From assembly GCA_030015575.1 (NCBI GenBank), contig CM057346.1, positions 115,487,899 to 115,551,898 on the forward strand: a DNA stretch of 64,000 bases, in the 5' to 3' direction. Positions 1-10,869 of the stretch are shown in pieces. The notes beneath the pieces were generated by a model, which saw nothing but the letters and a program-made list of their open reading frames with translations, was not told where the DNA came from and ran no database searches. How positions within the stretch are numbered: position 1 is the first letter of the stretch; each line of letters begins with the position of its first letter. Both the position numbers and the translations under genes were made by a program. This DNA is from Agapanthus africanus. Its lineage: Eukaryota > Streptophyta > Magnoliopsida > Asparagales > Amaryllidaceae.

Positions 1-365
1 TGTTTACATTTTATTACTTGATGACACGACGCACTGACGTCTGGGTTTTGCATGGCCCAGATTCCGTACCTTTGCTGCAGTCCGAGCAGGAGTACTTCAG
101 CCAGCAGGCTGAGCAGTGAGGTTTCAGTAGTAGTTAGTTCTTTCATTTTCTGCATTTTATTCCTGATGTGAGCCCGCATTATAGGACATACATTCCAGTT
201 ATTTTGTATTGGGTCTTTTGCTTCTGCACTTTTATTATTATTGACTCATGTTATCTTGGCTTATGGACATGTATTAGATAGCTATATTGTTTTCTTGATA
301 TCTCTACAGCCGTAATGTGACTGTAGATGGATACTTCCTACCCACAGGTAGCATGGTTAGCTATG
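1..365. other. unassigned 5' flank
   Basis: No gene can be assigned here. One plus-strand frame is open from the window edge to a TGA at 117-119 and could be the tail of a truncated coding region, ending in a glutamine-rich stretch (S-Q-Q-A-E-Q). The rest is T-rich and shows no LTR related to the copia element that starts at about 366, so that element seems to begin abruptly inside its gag. Confidence 0.25.
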
Positions 366-369
366 TCAC

Positions 370-897
370 GTGCCCAATTCAGCGTACTCTGGGAAGCGGG
401 GCGTGGCAAAGAAGCTTTTCAACATGAAGATGGTAGAGAATGGTTCGGTGATAGAGAACCTAAACGAGTTCAACAGCGTGACAAGCCAACTTGAGTCCGT
501 TTCAATCATCTTTGAAGACGAGATTCGAGCCCTACTATTCCTATGTTCGTTACCAGAGAGTTGGGAGAACCTAGTGATGGCGGTTAGCAACTCTATCTCG
601 GGGATTCTCACGTTTAATGATGCAGTAAGCTGCATATTAAACGATGAGATGCGAAGAAAGTCCGTGAGTGGGAGTTCTGGAACTTCTGCACTTTCGGTGG
701 AGAATTGTGGCAGAACAATGGAAAGGGAAAAGTGAAAAAAGGGTAAGTCTAAAAGCCGGGGTAAATCTCAAGGAAAAATCCAGGGTGCCTGTTGGAATTG
801 CGGAAAGAAGGGCCATAGAAGAAGTGAATGCAGGCTTCCGAAGAAAGGCTCAGATGAGAAGACGGATGAAAAGCAAGCGAATGTAGTGTCTATATAA
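370..897 (+). pseudogene. copia gag (UBN2-type) with zinc knuckle
   Basis: The C-terminal part of a copia gag, the capsid-forming nucleic-acid-binding protein. The motif LLFLCSLPESWENLVMAVS is characteristic of plant copia gag (UBN2/DUF4219 family). A CCHC zinc knuckle, C-x2-C-x4-H-x4-C, is encoded at 790-831. The frame is broken by TGA at 733-735, between capsid and knuckle, and by TAA at 895-897 after the knuckle. The N-terminal part of a normal gag is absent, so this copy cannot make a full capsid protein. Confidence 0.85.
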
Positions 898-2694
898 GAA
901 CAAGGGGAACAAGATCTTTGTCTATCGGCGAGCGAGAACACAAAGGCGGATACTTGGTTCCTAAATTCAGGGGCTTTTTTTCATTGCACTTCAGGCAGAC
1001 ATCACTTTAGCGAGTATGTTCATGGCGATCTTGGACATGTGACGGTGGGAAACGGTCAATCATGTAAGATCGTTGGAAAGGGGACGATCATCTTACAACC
1101 GTCAGAAGGTGGTCAAATCAAATTGAAGAATGCTCGTCATATTCAGGATTTGAAGAAAAGCTTGATTTCCACAAGTCAGCTAAACAACGAAGGGTTTACT
1201 ACAACGTTTGGGAATTCTCAATGGAAGATTTTCAAAGGGTCGTTGGTGGTCGCAAGGGACAAGCTGAGCGGTTCGTTGTACTCATTCAATGGGAGCAGCG
1301 AAGGCTCGGTTGCATTGACGGCAAGTTCGGAGAAAGATTCGGAGACTTCGTTATGGCATATAAGATTGGGACACCTCAGTGAGAAGAACATGAAAATTCT
1401 TCAAGCTAAGGGGGTTCTTTCGGGGCTAAAAAAGGTGGAGTTGGGGTTTTGCGAGTGCTGCGTTTGTGGGAAGCAAAGCGCTCTCAGATTTCAAATTGGA
1501 GGCATAGCGAAAAAGACCAAGAAACTGGAGATGGTGCATACGGACGTGTGGGGTCTGACCTCGGTGGAGCCTTATGGAGGAAATCGGTACTTTGTGACGT
1601 TCATCGATGATACAAGTCGAAAGACATGGGTATACGCGATGAAGGAAAAGTCCGATGTATTTGGCATATTCAAACACTGGATTGTGCAGGTGGAGAACCA
1701 AACGGGGATGAAGGTTAAACACCTAAAGTCCGATAATGGCGGGGAATATGGCACCCAAGAGTTTGAGGAGTTTTGCTCGCAAAAGGGTATTCGTTGGTTG
1801 AAGACGGTATCTGGAACGCCACAGCAAAATGGTATCGCTGAAAGGATGAACAGAACGATCCTAGAGCGAGTGCGAAGCATGATCTTGGATGCGAATCTGC
1901 CAAAATTCTTATGGGCAGCAGCGGTCGATGCTGCTGTGTATCTGATCAAAAGAAACCCGGCAAGTGCGCTTGATGGAGGCATTCCAGAAGAAATTTGGTC
2001 GGGTAAACCGGTCAACTATTCGCACCTTAAAGTATTTGGCTACATTGCATATTCTTTGATTGATAAGGCAGAAATGAGTAAGCTTGACTCCAAATCTAAG
2101 AAGTGTGCTTTCATCGGGTATGGTGGAGACGAGTTCGGATATCGGCTGTGGGATTACACAAGTAAGAAAGTAATACAAAGACGGAACGTTGTCTTTGATG
2201 AGCAGCGCTTATATAGAGAAGAAAAGCAAGCCAAAGATGGTGTTGTATCTGAGTTCATGGATTTAGACGGAACTCAAGAGAACAATCAGGTGCCCATAAG
2301 TGGGGATCAAAACATGGAAGAAGCTGCAGTGCAGGATCAGACTCAAGAACATGATGGTGACTATGTTCAGCAATTAGATATGCCAGTTCTGAGGAGATCT
2401 ACGAGAGAAAGGAGGCTACCTGAAAGACTTGTGACCGATTTCATTTTGTACACGGATTCGGGAGAGCCTGAATCCCTTGGAGAGGCGACACAAGACGGTG
2501 CTAGTAAGCAGTGGGAGCGAGCTATGGACGAGGAGATGGATTCTTTGAAGAAGAACCGCACGTGGGACCTAGTGAAGCTACCCAAGGGTCGAAAAGTGTT
2601 GCCGAATAGATGGGTGTACAGGATAAAAGATGAGGCCGATGGTGTGAAGCGGTACAAGGCTCGCTTGGTAGTCAAGGGATATGCGCAAAAATAA
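898..2694 (+). pseudogene. copia protease, integrase and start of RT
   Basis: Continues the gag frame. The protease motif near 958-970 reads N-S-G-A instead of D-S-G-A, so the catalytic aspartate is lost. The GAG-pre-integrase zinc region follows (W-H-I-R-L-G-H and C-E-C-C-V-C, about 1350-1480). The integrase core has its three acidic residues in VHTDVWG, LKSDNGGEY and NGIAERMNRT. After a variable linker the RT begins at about 2512 (WERAMDEEMDSL) and runs to a TAA at 2692-2694 directly after V-K-G-Y-A-Q-K, where related elements read on. Confidence 0.92.
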
Positions 2695-4023
2695 GGAATT
2701 GACTATCAAGAGATATTTTCCCCTGTGGTGAAAATGATATCAATTCGGGTGATCCTTAGTATTGTGGCGGCGGAGGATCTGCACTTGGAGCAGCTTGATG
2801 TGAAGACTGCATTCCTTCATGGAGATTTGGTGGAGGAGTTCTATATGATGCAGCAACCGGGATATGAGGTGAAGGGAAAAGAAACTATGGTGTGTAGACT
2901 GCGAAAGAACTTGTACGGCCTTAAGCAAGCTCCAAGACAGTGGTATCTCAAATTCGATCAGTTCATGTTAGAGACGGGATTTTTACGTGGTGAGTCAGAT
3001 CACTGTGTCTATATTCAGACTTTTGAGGATGGAGACTATATCATTCTATCACTCTATATAGATGATATGTTGGTAGCGGGTCCGAACTTCGAGAAAATTC
3101 AAAGTTTGAAGAATATGATGGCTGAAAAGTTTTCAATGAAAGATTTGGGAGCGGCCAAACAAATTTTGGGTATGAAGATCGTTCGAGATAGGAAGCAGCG
3201 AAAGCTGTGGTTATCGCAAAGGGACTTTATCGAGAAGGTTTTGAAGCGGTTCAACATGGATAAGTCAAAACCGGTGAGTATGCCTTTAGCAAAACATTTC
3301 AAACTTATGAAGGAGTTTTGCCCGACAACACAAGAGCAGAAAGACGAGATGGTAAGAGTGCCTTATGCTTCTGCGGTGGGGAGTTTAATGTATGCAACGG
3401 TGAGTACGAGACTAGATATTGCACATGCAGTGGGAGTTGTGAGACGGTATATGCAAAACCCGGGGAAGGAGCATTGGAATACGGTGAAGTGGATTTTGAG
3501 GTATCTTAGGGGTACGTCTAGTCACTTCTTATGTTTCGGGGGTGACTCTCTAAAAGTGCAAGTTTACGTTGATGCGGACTACTCGGGTGATCGAGATAGT
3601 GGGAATAGCACAACAGGATACGTATTTACAGTTGGGGGAACAACGGTGAGTTGGGTATCTCAACTGCAAAAAGTGATAGCATTGTCAACTACGGAGGCTG
3701 AGTATGTGGCGATCACGGAAGCCAGCAAAGAGATGATATGGTTACAAGTGTTACTTGAAGAGTTGAGTAAGAAACAAGACTTCAATACCTTGTGGAGTGA
3801 CAGCCAAAGTGCAATACATTTAGCGAAGAATGCAGCATATCATTTTCGGACGTAGTATATCAAGGTGCGGTACCACTTCATACGCATGGTGTTAGAAGAT
3901 GGTGAGTTGACACTGCAGAAAATCGCGGAAGAAAAGAATTCGGCGGATATGTTCACCAAAATAGTAGACAGAGATAACCTGGATCTCTGTTGTAGATTGG
4001 TGAATCTCTCCATAAAAATTTGA
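2695..4023 (+). pseudogene. copia reverse transcriptase and RNase H
   Basis: The same frame resumes after the stop at 2692-2694 with the RT fingers and palm (QLDVKTAFLHGDL, LYGLKQAPRQWY). The catalytic YIDD box at 3055-3066 is intact. RNase H follows with its acidic residues in YVDADYSGD, STTEAEYVA and LWSDSQSA. A TAG at 3853-3855 interrupts the conserved H-F-R-T segment, and the original end is a TGA at 4021-4023. RT and RNase H look chemically competent apart from the two nonsense codons, in contrast to the mutated protease. Confidence 0.92.
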
Positions 4024-4142
4024 TGAGAAGAGAGTAGTAGCGGAATCGTGTGAAGTTTACTAGTGCTGAGAATCAAGCCAAAAAAAAATACTCCAAGTGG
4101 GACAATGTCAAGATTGTGATGAATTTGCATCAAGGTGGAGTT

Positions 4143-4791
4143 TGTTGAAAATTGATGCAAATTAAAGTCTAGGGTTAGATGCCACCTTTTGACATGCATG
4201 ACATTATTAGGTGGTGATAATGTTAGGTGATGACTTTGTTAAGTGCAATTTTGACATGCATGATATTGTTAGGTGGTGACAATGATAGGTTGTGATTTTA
4301 TTAGGTGCTACTTTTGACATGCATGACATTGTTAGGTGATGACAATATTAGGTGGTGACTTTGTTAGGTGCCACTTTTGACATGCATGACACTGTTAGGT
4401 GGTGACAATGATAAATGGTGACTTTGTTAGATGGTGACATTGTCCTAGGTGCTATAAAAACACATCTTATGAGTGAGACATTTTGTATCAATCACAAGCA
4501 TCATCACAAGATGCAAAGGCTAAGAGAGATTTGAAAGAAATCTCCTAGGGTTGTTTTTGTGTGTAAACTTGATTCAAATATAGTACACGTTTGCAGATTC
4601 CACTCTGCTGGGGACTAGCCATAGGGCGGGTGTACCTCGTTAACAAATCTATCTTATTTGTGATTGATTGTTTTCTTATTCCTACATTTTAATTTATATT
4701 GTCTTTCGTCGTTTAATTGCGTGATTGTATTTTTGCGTGATTTGGGTTTTGTAGTGAGCACTGTTCTGTGAATCGACTCTCCCTCCCAACA
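4143..4791 (+). repeat. 3' LTR of the copia element
   Basis: The LTR begins TGTTG directly after a purine-rich tract (AAGGTGGAG) and ends CCCAACA, giving TG...CA termini with a short terminal inverted repeat. A TATA-like CTATAAAAAC lies at about 4450-4460. No second copy exists in the window, so the borders rest on the termini and the adjacent PPT. Confidence 0.75.
4187..4440 (+). repeat. four-copy ~63-bp tandem repeat in copia LTR
   Basis: The phrase GACATGCATGA recurs at 4191, 4253, 4316 and 4379. The TTAGGTGGTGAC-like text between is shared and diverged. The repeats lie just upstream of the presumed TATA box, where LTR enhancers often sit. An enhancer role is inference. Confidence 0.8.
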
Positions 4792-6343
4792 GTGAGCTCA
4801 TTCAATTATCCAGATTATGTTAATTGTAGAGTAAGCTAATGCAAAGCCAGACATAAAATTTCTTATTGCCAACATTCAATTCCCATTATTAATTAGTCAA
4901 TTATTTCTAAAGCTTAGAATTTATTATATGTGATCAACAAATGGTTTTTTTTTACGAGGATGGCATTTAAGAAAGTAACTATCCTCAATAGATTTAGCAC
5001 CTTAATTTGAGAGCCACTTGAGTTAGGATATATATGCATCAACGGTTGAAATAATTTGCCAAGATACAATTTAATCATGAATTGAACAATTACAATATGG
5101 ATTTGTGATGTGCAAGCTTCAAAAGGAAAGCAAGTCATTGTATTTTATCAGAGCTTTACAGCCCTAAGCCAGTTGATTTATATATATATGTGTCACTGAT
5201 ATATAGTTGAGAATTGAGATGAAATGCACCATGTGAGTTTGCCAACTATAAAGCTCAAGTGGGTAATTTCACTTTTCAATTGCTCCACAAATAAAATAAA
5301 ATAATAAAAGATGGATAAAGTTTCTATAATATCGAAAGTATACTCGCAGTGCAGGAATATTCTTGCTCAAAAGATACAGTGAAAGAAACGGTTTCCCTAT
5401 TCAAAGATTACAAGAATCAATTGTAGCGGTAATATAGCATATACTTAAAAGAAATATCATAATGTAGAGAAAAATATAGTTATTTGAGAGAAGATAAAAT
5501 TATAGTTGGAGATTGAGTATCAAACAAAGTAATGAAATTCCTAGGAAAAACCATCTAGTTGATCACAAATGATAGTTTGATGACCCACAACAGTGTACTA
5601 CACAAGTACCTAAAATTTCTATTCCTCCCTTATCCCCAGAAACTCGCAAGCCATAGAAGATAGACGATGCATCCATCAATTATAAGGGACCTTAAGCTGC
5701 CTTTTGATTCATATGACCCTGAGGCGAAAAAGTAAAGAGTAAACAAAAGGTAACAGGTAACATAATCTGACATGGTTCCTAGAAGTTTATCATGGGAGTG
5801 GAAATTAAGGCGATGGGTGCACCGGCTTAGCGTATCTTCTGACATCTATAACTTGCCATTGAGTCTATGATTGGATGATATTTTATAACTGCAAAATTGT
5901 GCAATAAAGGAGGGGGGGACGCTGTGACAACTGTTATCAGAATTTGGAACAGGGCTTTGATGTGTTTAGAATATGATCAATTCGGAAGCACTCTTGTCAC
6001 AAATAATAATGATAGATCATAATTTCTTTCTGTTTGGTTGCTTTGGTCCTCTAATTCTAGTGGGCTTTCACTCCTCAACAATGGATTTGAGGATGCTTCT
6101 GTAAGAAAACAACATATTTGTAGGCCCCTTGTTTTACTCTTCACACACCGTTGGATCTAATGGTATAGAATAGCATGGGAGAGATAATAGCATGTAACCC
6201 GAACCCATAATGAACCATACCTGGCTTTGCTTTCATACATGCAGCTCTTCCTCCCACTCTCTCATCTTTACTCAATACCGGCCAGATACAGTACAAAATA
6301 TAATTATCGGGCACAGAAAAGATAACCGTACTCTCCCCTCTTC
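4792..6343. other. host non-coding DNA upstream of the small gene
   Basis: No convincing coding region was found. Most of the stretch (about 4910-5965) is the first copy of a diverged duplication described separately. The part near 6000-6340 precedes a TATA box and is likely the promoter region of the gene at 6510. Confidence 0.5.
4910..5965. repeat. segmental duplication, copy 1
   Basis: Recognisably similar in the same order to 8212-9060. Shared blocks include GAGATGAAATGCACC (near 5216 and 8511), ATCAATTATAAGGGACCTTA, CCTTTTGATTCAT and a TTGGATGA-containing block. The copies differ by many substitutions and indels, so the duplication is old. Copy 1 lies upstream of the small gene at 6510. 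Confidence 0.8.
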
Positions 6344-6351
6344 TATAAATA
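6344..6351 (+). promoter_or_regulatory. TATA box of the small gene
   Basis: TATAAATA in a CT-rich context, followed by a CT- and AC-rich leader of about 150 bases up to the ATG at 6510. Spacing and composition fit a plant core promoter. Confidence 0.55.
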
Positions 6352-6509
6352 ACCATCAAACTATTCCCTTCAATCTCCATGCCAAGATATAACATGTTCA
6401 TCTCCTCAGTCATCTTATCTTAATCTTCTCAAATCACTAAAACCGATTCATCTCTCTGCTACTACTCTTAGAAAAATCCAATTGTTGCCCAAACGTGTCT
6501 CTCTCAGAT

Positions 6510-6752
6510 ATGAAGAGCTTGAAGCAAATGATCTATGTTGTGATAGCGGCAGCGAAAGCCAAGTCGATGGCAATGAAGAGCAAAACCAGTACCATAAAGT
6601 CCAGGCTAATGCTACTTAAGCTTCTTCACGATAACAGCTTATTGATGAGCATAACCATGCAGAACGTTCATTCACTGAACACTGATGAGAAGAGTGATAA
6701 GAGCGCTGGATCAACTGAAGGATTGAACAATCAACATAAAGCCTCCATCTGA
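6510..6752 (+). CDS. small basic plant protein, unknown function
   Basis: An 80-residue open frame from ATG 6510 to TGA 6750-6752. The N-terminus (MKSLKQMIYVVIAAAKAKS) has a short hydrophobic, alanine-rich helix. It is followed by a basic K/S/T-rich stretch and a leucine-rich segment (L-M-L-L-K-L-L), and ends in a polar tail. I do not recognise a catalytic or named domain. Support for a gene comes from the TATA box at 6344, the pyrimidine-rich leader and the even coding composition. The GTG five codons upstream is not a likely plant start, so ATG 6510 is chosen. It could be a membrane-associated or regulatory microprotein, but that is a guess. Confidence 0.5.
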   Translation: MKSLKQMIYVVIAAAKAKSMAMKSKTSTIKSRLMLLKLLHDNSLLMSITMQNVHSLNTDEKSDKSAGSTEGLNNQHKASI

Positions 6753-7236
6753 AATAAGTGTCGCAGCGCTACTAAAAATGTTCGGTTTTAGTTATTACTG
6801 TTTGCAGCGAATGCTACAACTTGAGTAGATTTACATAGCCATTTTCAATTTCCAAGAGAATATGTTTTTTTTGCTTTGGATTAATCAGAAGATAAAACAA
6901 ATTTCGTTAGGAGAAATATTTCGACAATCAGTCTAATTTCTCAAACAGTAAATCAGTCATTGAGATCCTCTATTAGTTGCCTACAGCACTAAATTTTTTT
7001 GACAAAAAACATAAAGATTTAGAATAATTACTGACAAAGTGGTGGAAATAATACTATTGCATAAGCATTAAAGAAATATGTAATGAGAAAATGCAGTTGA
7101 TGATTGATATACTCCACTTAAAATGGCCAGAGTAAGACCTTAAGTTTTATCTGGGCCAAAATACAAACAAGTATTTTGAGAGAAGAAAAATTAATTAAGC
7201 AGATATATGGTGAATACAATAAAGGAATAACCTGAG

Positions 7237-7262
<26 letters not shown>
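7237..7262. repeat. (AC)n microsatellite
   Basis: An uninterrupted dinucleotide run of about 13 AC units. Confidence 0.95.
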
Positions 7263-7267
<5 letters not shown>

Positions 7268-7707
7268 TTTTTCATTGACTTTAAAAGTGTAATGCATGTA
7301 CATTTACTGATCTCGTTTATGTATTTGGCTTCATTTCGACAGCTTCCTCTTCCATTGATGTTAAAATGTCTGTTAAAAAGAGAATAGAGCTCAAAAGATA
7401 TATAGCATGCAGAAGAACAAAGTAGTGATATCCAAGATATATCTAGGGGTCAAAAACTTAAAATCTAATTCCCAAAAGAAGCAAGTCAACAATTGCAATG
7501 ACATTAGTTTTTAAAGCATGCTCGGATACTGGTTCAATCTGAGGCCATTCTACATGATCTCTGCTATATATATATGTAATGGCTGGTTACGTTTTAAGCA
7601 TATGAAATTTCTAAATGATTGGTATTATATAATCAATTTCAAGAATTTCCTTGATAATTTTAAGTCAAAGAGCAATCCTGACCATATATATACGCATGCT
7701 CGAATAA

Positions 7708-7728
7708 CCCCCCCCCCCCCCCCCCCCC
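7708..7728. repeat. poly-C tract
   Basis: A run of 21 cytosines, unusual in AT-rich surroundings. Its exact length may be unstable or affected by sequencing. Confidence 0.9.
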
Positions 7729-8211
7729 TATTTTCTTTTCAATTCGTAATAAAACAATTGAGGCGCTTTCTTTTAGGTTTCATAAAGGAATCTCTTTCCA
7801 AAAAAAAAAATAAAAAAAGGAAAAATCTACTTAATTATGCGACCAATCTACACCGACCAAACATCAACCCATCATACTCTACTTTCACTTTAAAATTCAA
7901 TCATCGCGTTTCTTGGAATCATGTTCTCCTTTTACTTATAATTATTCAGATAGTTTGCACTTTAAACCTTGTTATTGACTCTATTATATTTAAAAAAGAA
8001 CGGCCTATTTTTTTTAACGGAAAAGAATTTTGGAAGCAATTTCCCCCCTTTTCCGATTCAATGATAAGACCAAAAAAATTAAAATTAAGGATATACATCA
8101 ATACTCAACTAATTAGCCACGTACATGCTTCTCTTAATTAGTTGCACTTAGCAAGGAGTTCAAGTAACCAAAGGAACTGTTTTAACATATCTAATTATAA
8201 TATATGGTGAA

Positions 8212-9060
8212 TTGTTATCTGGGAATCAACGATGATTTTTAATATTGATGGCATTTATCAAAGTAACTACTTGGAATATATAGTACAAATTCAGATAGGT
8301 ATCCCTGCCAGAATCAGCTGCAGCAACCCATCACTTACAAAAACCAGTTGAATTAGGATTTGTTGTCAGAGATACAAGTAAATGAATCGAATAATTACGA
8401 ACCAGATTTGAGATGTGCAGGCTCTAATTAAAAGGAAAGTAAGCCATTGGATTAATTTAGCAGAACTTTACAGCCCTTGGACAGTTTATTTATTGCGTGT
8501 CTGATGGTTGAGATGAAATGCACCTCATGAGTTTACCAGCTATCTAAGTAATGAAATATTGCTACAGAACAAACGGTGACAAATTTAAAGGAGGAAAAGC
8601 TATCTAGGTGACAAAATGATTTAAAGGAGGAAAAGCTATCTAGGTGACAAAATGATAGTTAAATGCTTAAATGACCCTCATCGGCGTACTACAGAAGAAG
8701 CTAAATTTTGTTCCTCATTTAACATAGAAAATTGGCAGTTCATCAATTATAAGGGACCTTAGGCAACCTTTTGATTCATTTAAGGTGCAGAAAGTAATGC
8801 AGTGATATGCTACTAGAAAGTTTACCATGAGAGTGGAAAGGCGAAGGATGCACCGACCTGCTGTCGCTTTCTTATCCTATGATGTTTCAATTTACTACTG
8901 AGTCAATAATTGGATGAATGAATTTTACAAATTACTACATTAAGCAACAAGCGGAGGAGGAAAAAATGGTGTGATAACTGCTATGAGAACTTGGACTGGA
9001 ATTAAATGTGTTTTAAAATGATGTTATAACTATTACCAGAACTTAGCCGGAGATTACTCG
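8212..9060. repeat. segmental duplication, copy 2
   Basis: The second, shorter copy of the 4910-5965 segment in the same orientation. Similarity is traceable to about 9085, where the MULE terminus starts. The downstream equivalent of the small gene (about 420 bases further on in copy 1) is therefore separated or lost; no second copy of it was found in the window. Confidence 0.78.
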
Positions 9061-9209
9061 ACTTTCACTTCTTGACAACCAATAATTTAAGGGTTTTTTT
9101 TTGATTGGTATAAGCCCCTTCAAACTTAGCTATTTAGAAAAAAGGCCCCCTAAAACTTTTAAATTGTTTAAAAAGCGCCACCAAACTTTTTCGTTAGCGA
9201 TAAAGACCA

Positions 9210-9254
9210 TTTTGTAAAGTCAACTCGAGTTTAGCTCGAGTTGACTTTACAAAA
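9210..9254. repeat. perfect 20-bp inverted repeat with 5-nt loop
   Basis: Arms 9210-9229 and 9235-9254 are exact reverse complements around TTTAG. Each arm contains GTCAACTCGAG. It lies in the subterminal region of the MULE, where transposase binding sites or secondary inverted repeats are common. Confidence 0.95.
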
Positions 9255-9915
9255 GGGCATTTATTTCCTACCCTAACCCCTAAAAGCTTCAAAATATCTC
9301 TCATTCTCTCTCAATTCTCCATCTTTTTTTCGAAACGCCATGAATTTCTTCCTCAAAAATCTTCGTTCATCTCTCTCGTTCTATCTCAACTCTCTCTCTC
9401 TCTCGCTCATGGGTTGGTAAACTTGGCTAGAAGTCAGATCTTGATGGAGTGCTCGAATTTAGAGTTTTGAAGGTAAAAATTAAATCTTGCAATTTTTTCC
9501 CTAATTTATTTTTGTTCTCATGCTGATACATTTCATCATATTTGTCCAATTTTCTGCAACTATCTCCCTCTTGTTCATATTTAGGGATAAAATCTTAGTC
9601 AATAATTTTTGAAATGTTCTTTGTTTGTCTAATTAATTGAATAGCAACTTACATACAGGTATTTTAAGTGAATTTAAAGTGTGAATTTTTTATTATATTG
9701 TTTTTTGCGATGAGAAGAACGTTTTGATTCTTGAATACGTGAACAAAATTAATTTCAGAGTGGGTGGTAATTTGTTGCTATAGCGGTATGCTGTTGTGAA
9801 GGTGTCTTGTGTATTGAGACCGCACACGATCCCTAGAAACTTAGCCGGCTCAATATTGTCTTGAGCCGTCAAATACATCCAGAGAAAAAATATGATTTCC
9901 CGACACTTTATGAGC

Positions 9916-10705
9916 TGATGAGGCTCACAGACGGGAACCTCCTAGATTTACGACACGTAGCAGATGACGTGTCGTCCACGTACGCCCACTAGATTCCTGG
10001 GGGCTATGGAGCTGGAATAAGTATGATGCATTGGGGGACATTCCTCAGCACCTTGCTTCTGAGATTGTACCCGGCCTTTTAGAGTACCTCCTCGGAGTAC
10101 GTTCCCATTTCGGCTGACCGCCAGCTAATAGCTCGTCTTCGAGCTATCCTATAGTTGAAACCCCTCAGCTCACTTGCTCGTCCCCGAGCTATCCTATATT
10201 TGAGATTTCTCAGCGTCCATGTTTGGCCGGAAGCACGGAGCCCGAGCGCCCCCCGTAATGGTTCCGTGTATCTCGTCACGACAAGATCTCTGCCGCTCCA
10301 TGTCCCACATCTCATACTAGCGTATCTCGCCATTAATGAGCGTATCCCGCCATTAATGGGAGTGTCCCGCAATCGACGCGAACGTGACGTAGAGACGTAA
10401 CGGACGGCGAGAATCTCGCATCGGCTCGTCCCATGCGACCGCTATATAAACCCCTCCTTCAGATGATTCAGGTAAGTCGAACTGATTCCAATACGCCGCT
10501 ATCCTGCCTTTATTCCTCGGTGCTTGATCGTCGGAGGGTCCTACGGTGGTTACCCACCTCGGGACTTTCCTTGCAGGTAGTTCGGCGTCAACGACACCCT
10601 ATTGAGATCCACACATTCAACCTTTACTCCCAATCTCAACCGTTCAGAACCGCTTACAGCAAGATCGACAGAGGCAACTACTGAGGGAGATTAGAACCTC
10701 CATCA
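9916..10705 (+). repeat. 5' LTR of the gypsy element
   Basis: Nearly the same as 13938-14728; begins TGATGAGGCTCACAG and ends CTCCATCA. A TATATAAAC core promoter lies at about 10443, as in the unrelated-looking LTR at 31422-32241, which suggests a shared lineage. Confidence 0.9.
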
Positions 10706-10706
10706 G

Positions 10707-10725
10707 TTGGCGCCGTCCGTGGGAA
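10707..10725 (+). promoter_or_regulatory. primer-binding site
   Basis: TTGGCGCCGTCCGTGGGAA directly follows the 5' LTR. This text is common at the start of plant gypsy internal regions and would pair with a tRNA 3' end to prime minus-strand synthesis. Confidence 0.8.
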
Positions 10726-10869
10726 ATCGAGAAGCTCTTCCACCCAAAAAGATGATCTTCCGTCTTCGATTCAATAGCAAGCGATAATCGCGACAACCCC
10801 AGCGCGAGCCACCCTGTTTTCCATAACGAAGGCAGGAGCGGCCCAACCCCCCTGAACATCATCAACACC

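Larger units (their letters stand above)
366..4791 (+). mobile_element. Ty1/copia retrotransposon, 5'-truncated
   Basis: A plus-strand copia element in the order gag, zinc knuckle, protease, integrase, reverse transcriptase, RNase H, 3' LTR. This gene order, with integrase before RT, is diagnostic of Ty1/copia. The 5' LTR, primer-binding site and gag N-terminus are missing. All recognisable domains lie in one frame from 370 to 4023, interrupted by four stops (733-735, 895-897, 2692-2694, 3853-3855) and no frameshift. This suggests a fairly recent loss of function rather than deep decay. Confidence 0.93.
6753..8211. other. AT-rich intergenic DNA
   Basis: The 3' flank of the small gene, followed by AT-rich sequence with simple repeats (7237-7262 and 7708-7728). 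A 207-codon open frame at 7518-8141 runs through the poly-C tract and A-rich runs; it has no recognisable domain and is not called as a gene. Confidence 0.5.

Noticed and set aside
7518-8141. 207-codon plus-strand frame
   Set aside because: It runs through a 21-base poly-C and poly-A tracts in AT-rich DNA, has no recognisable domain and no promoter-like context; the length depends on homopolymers.
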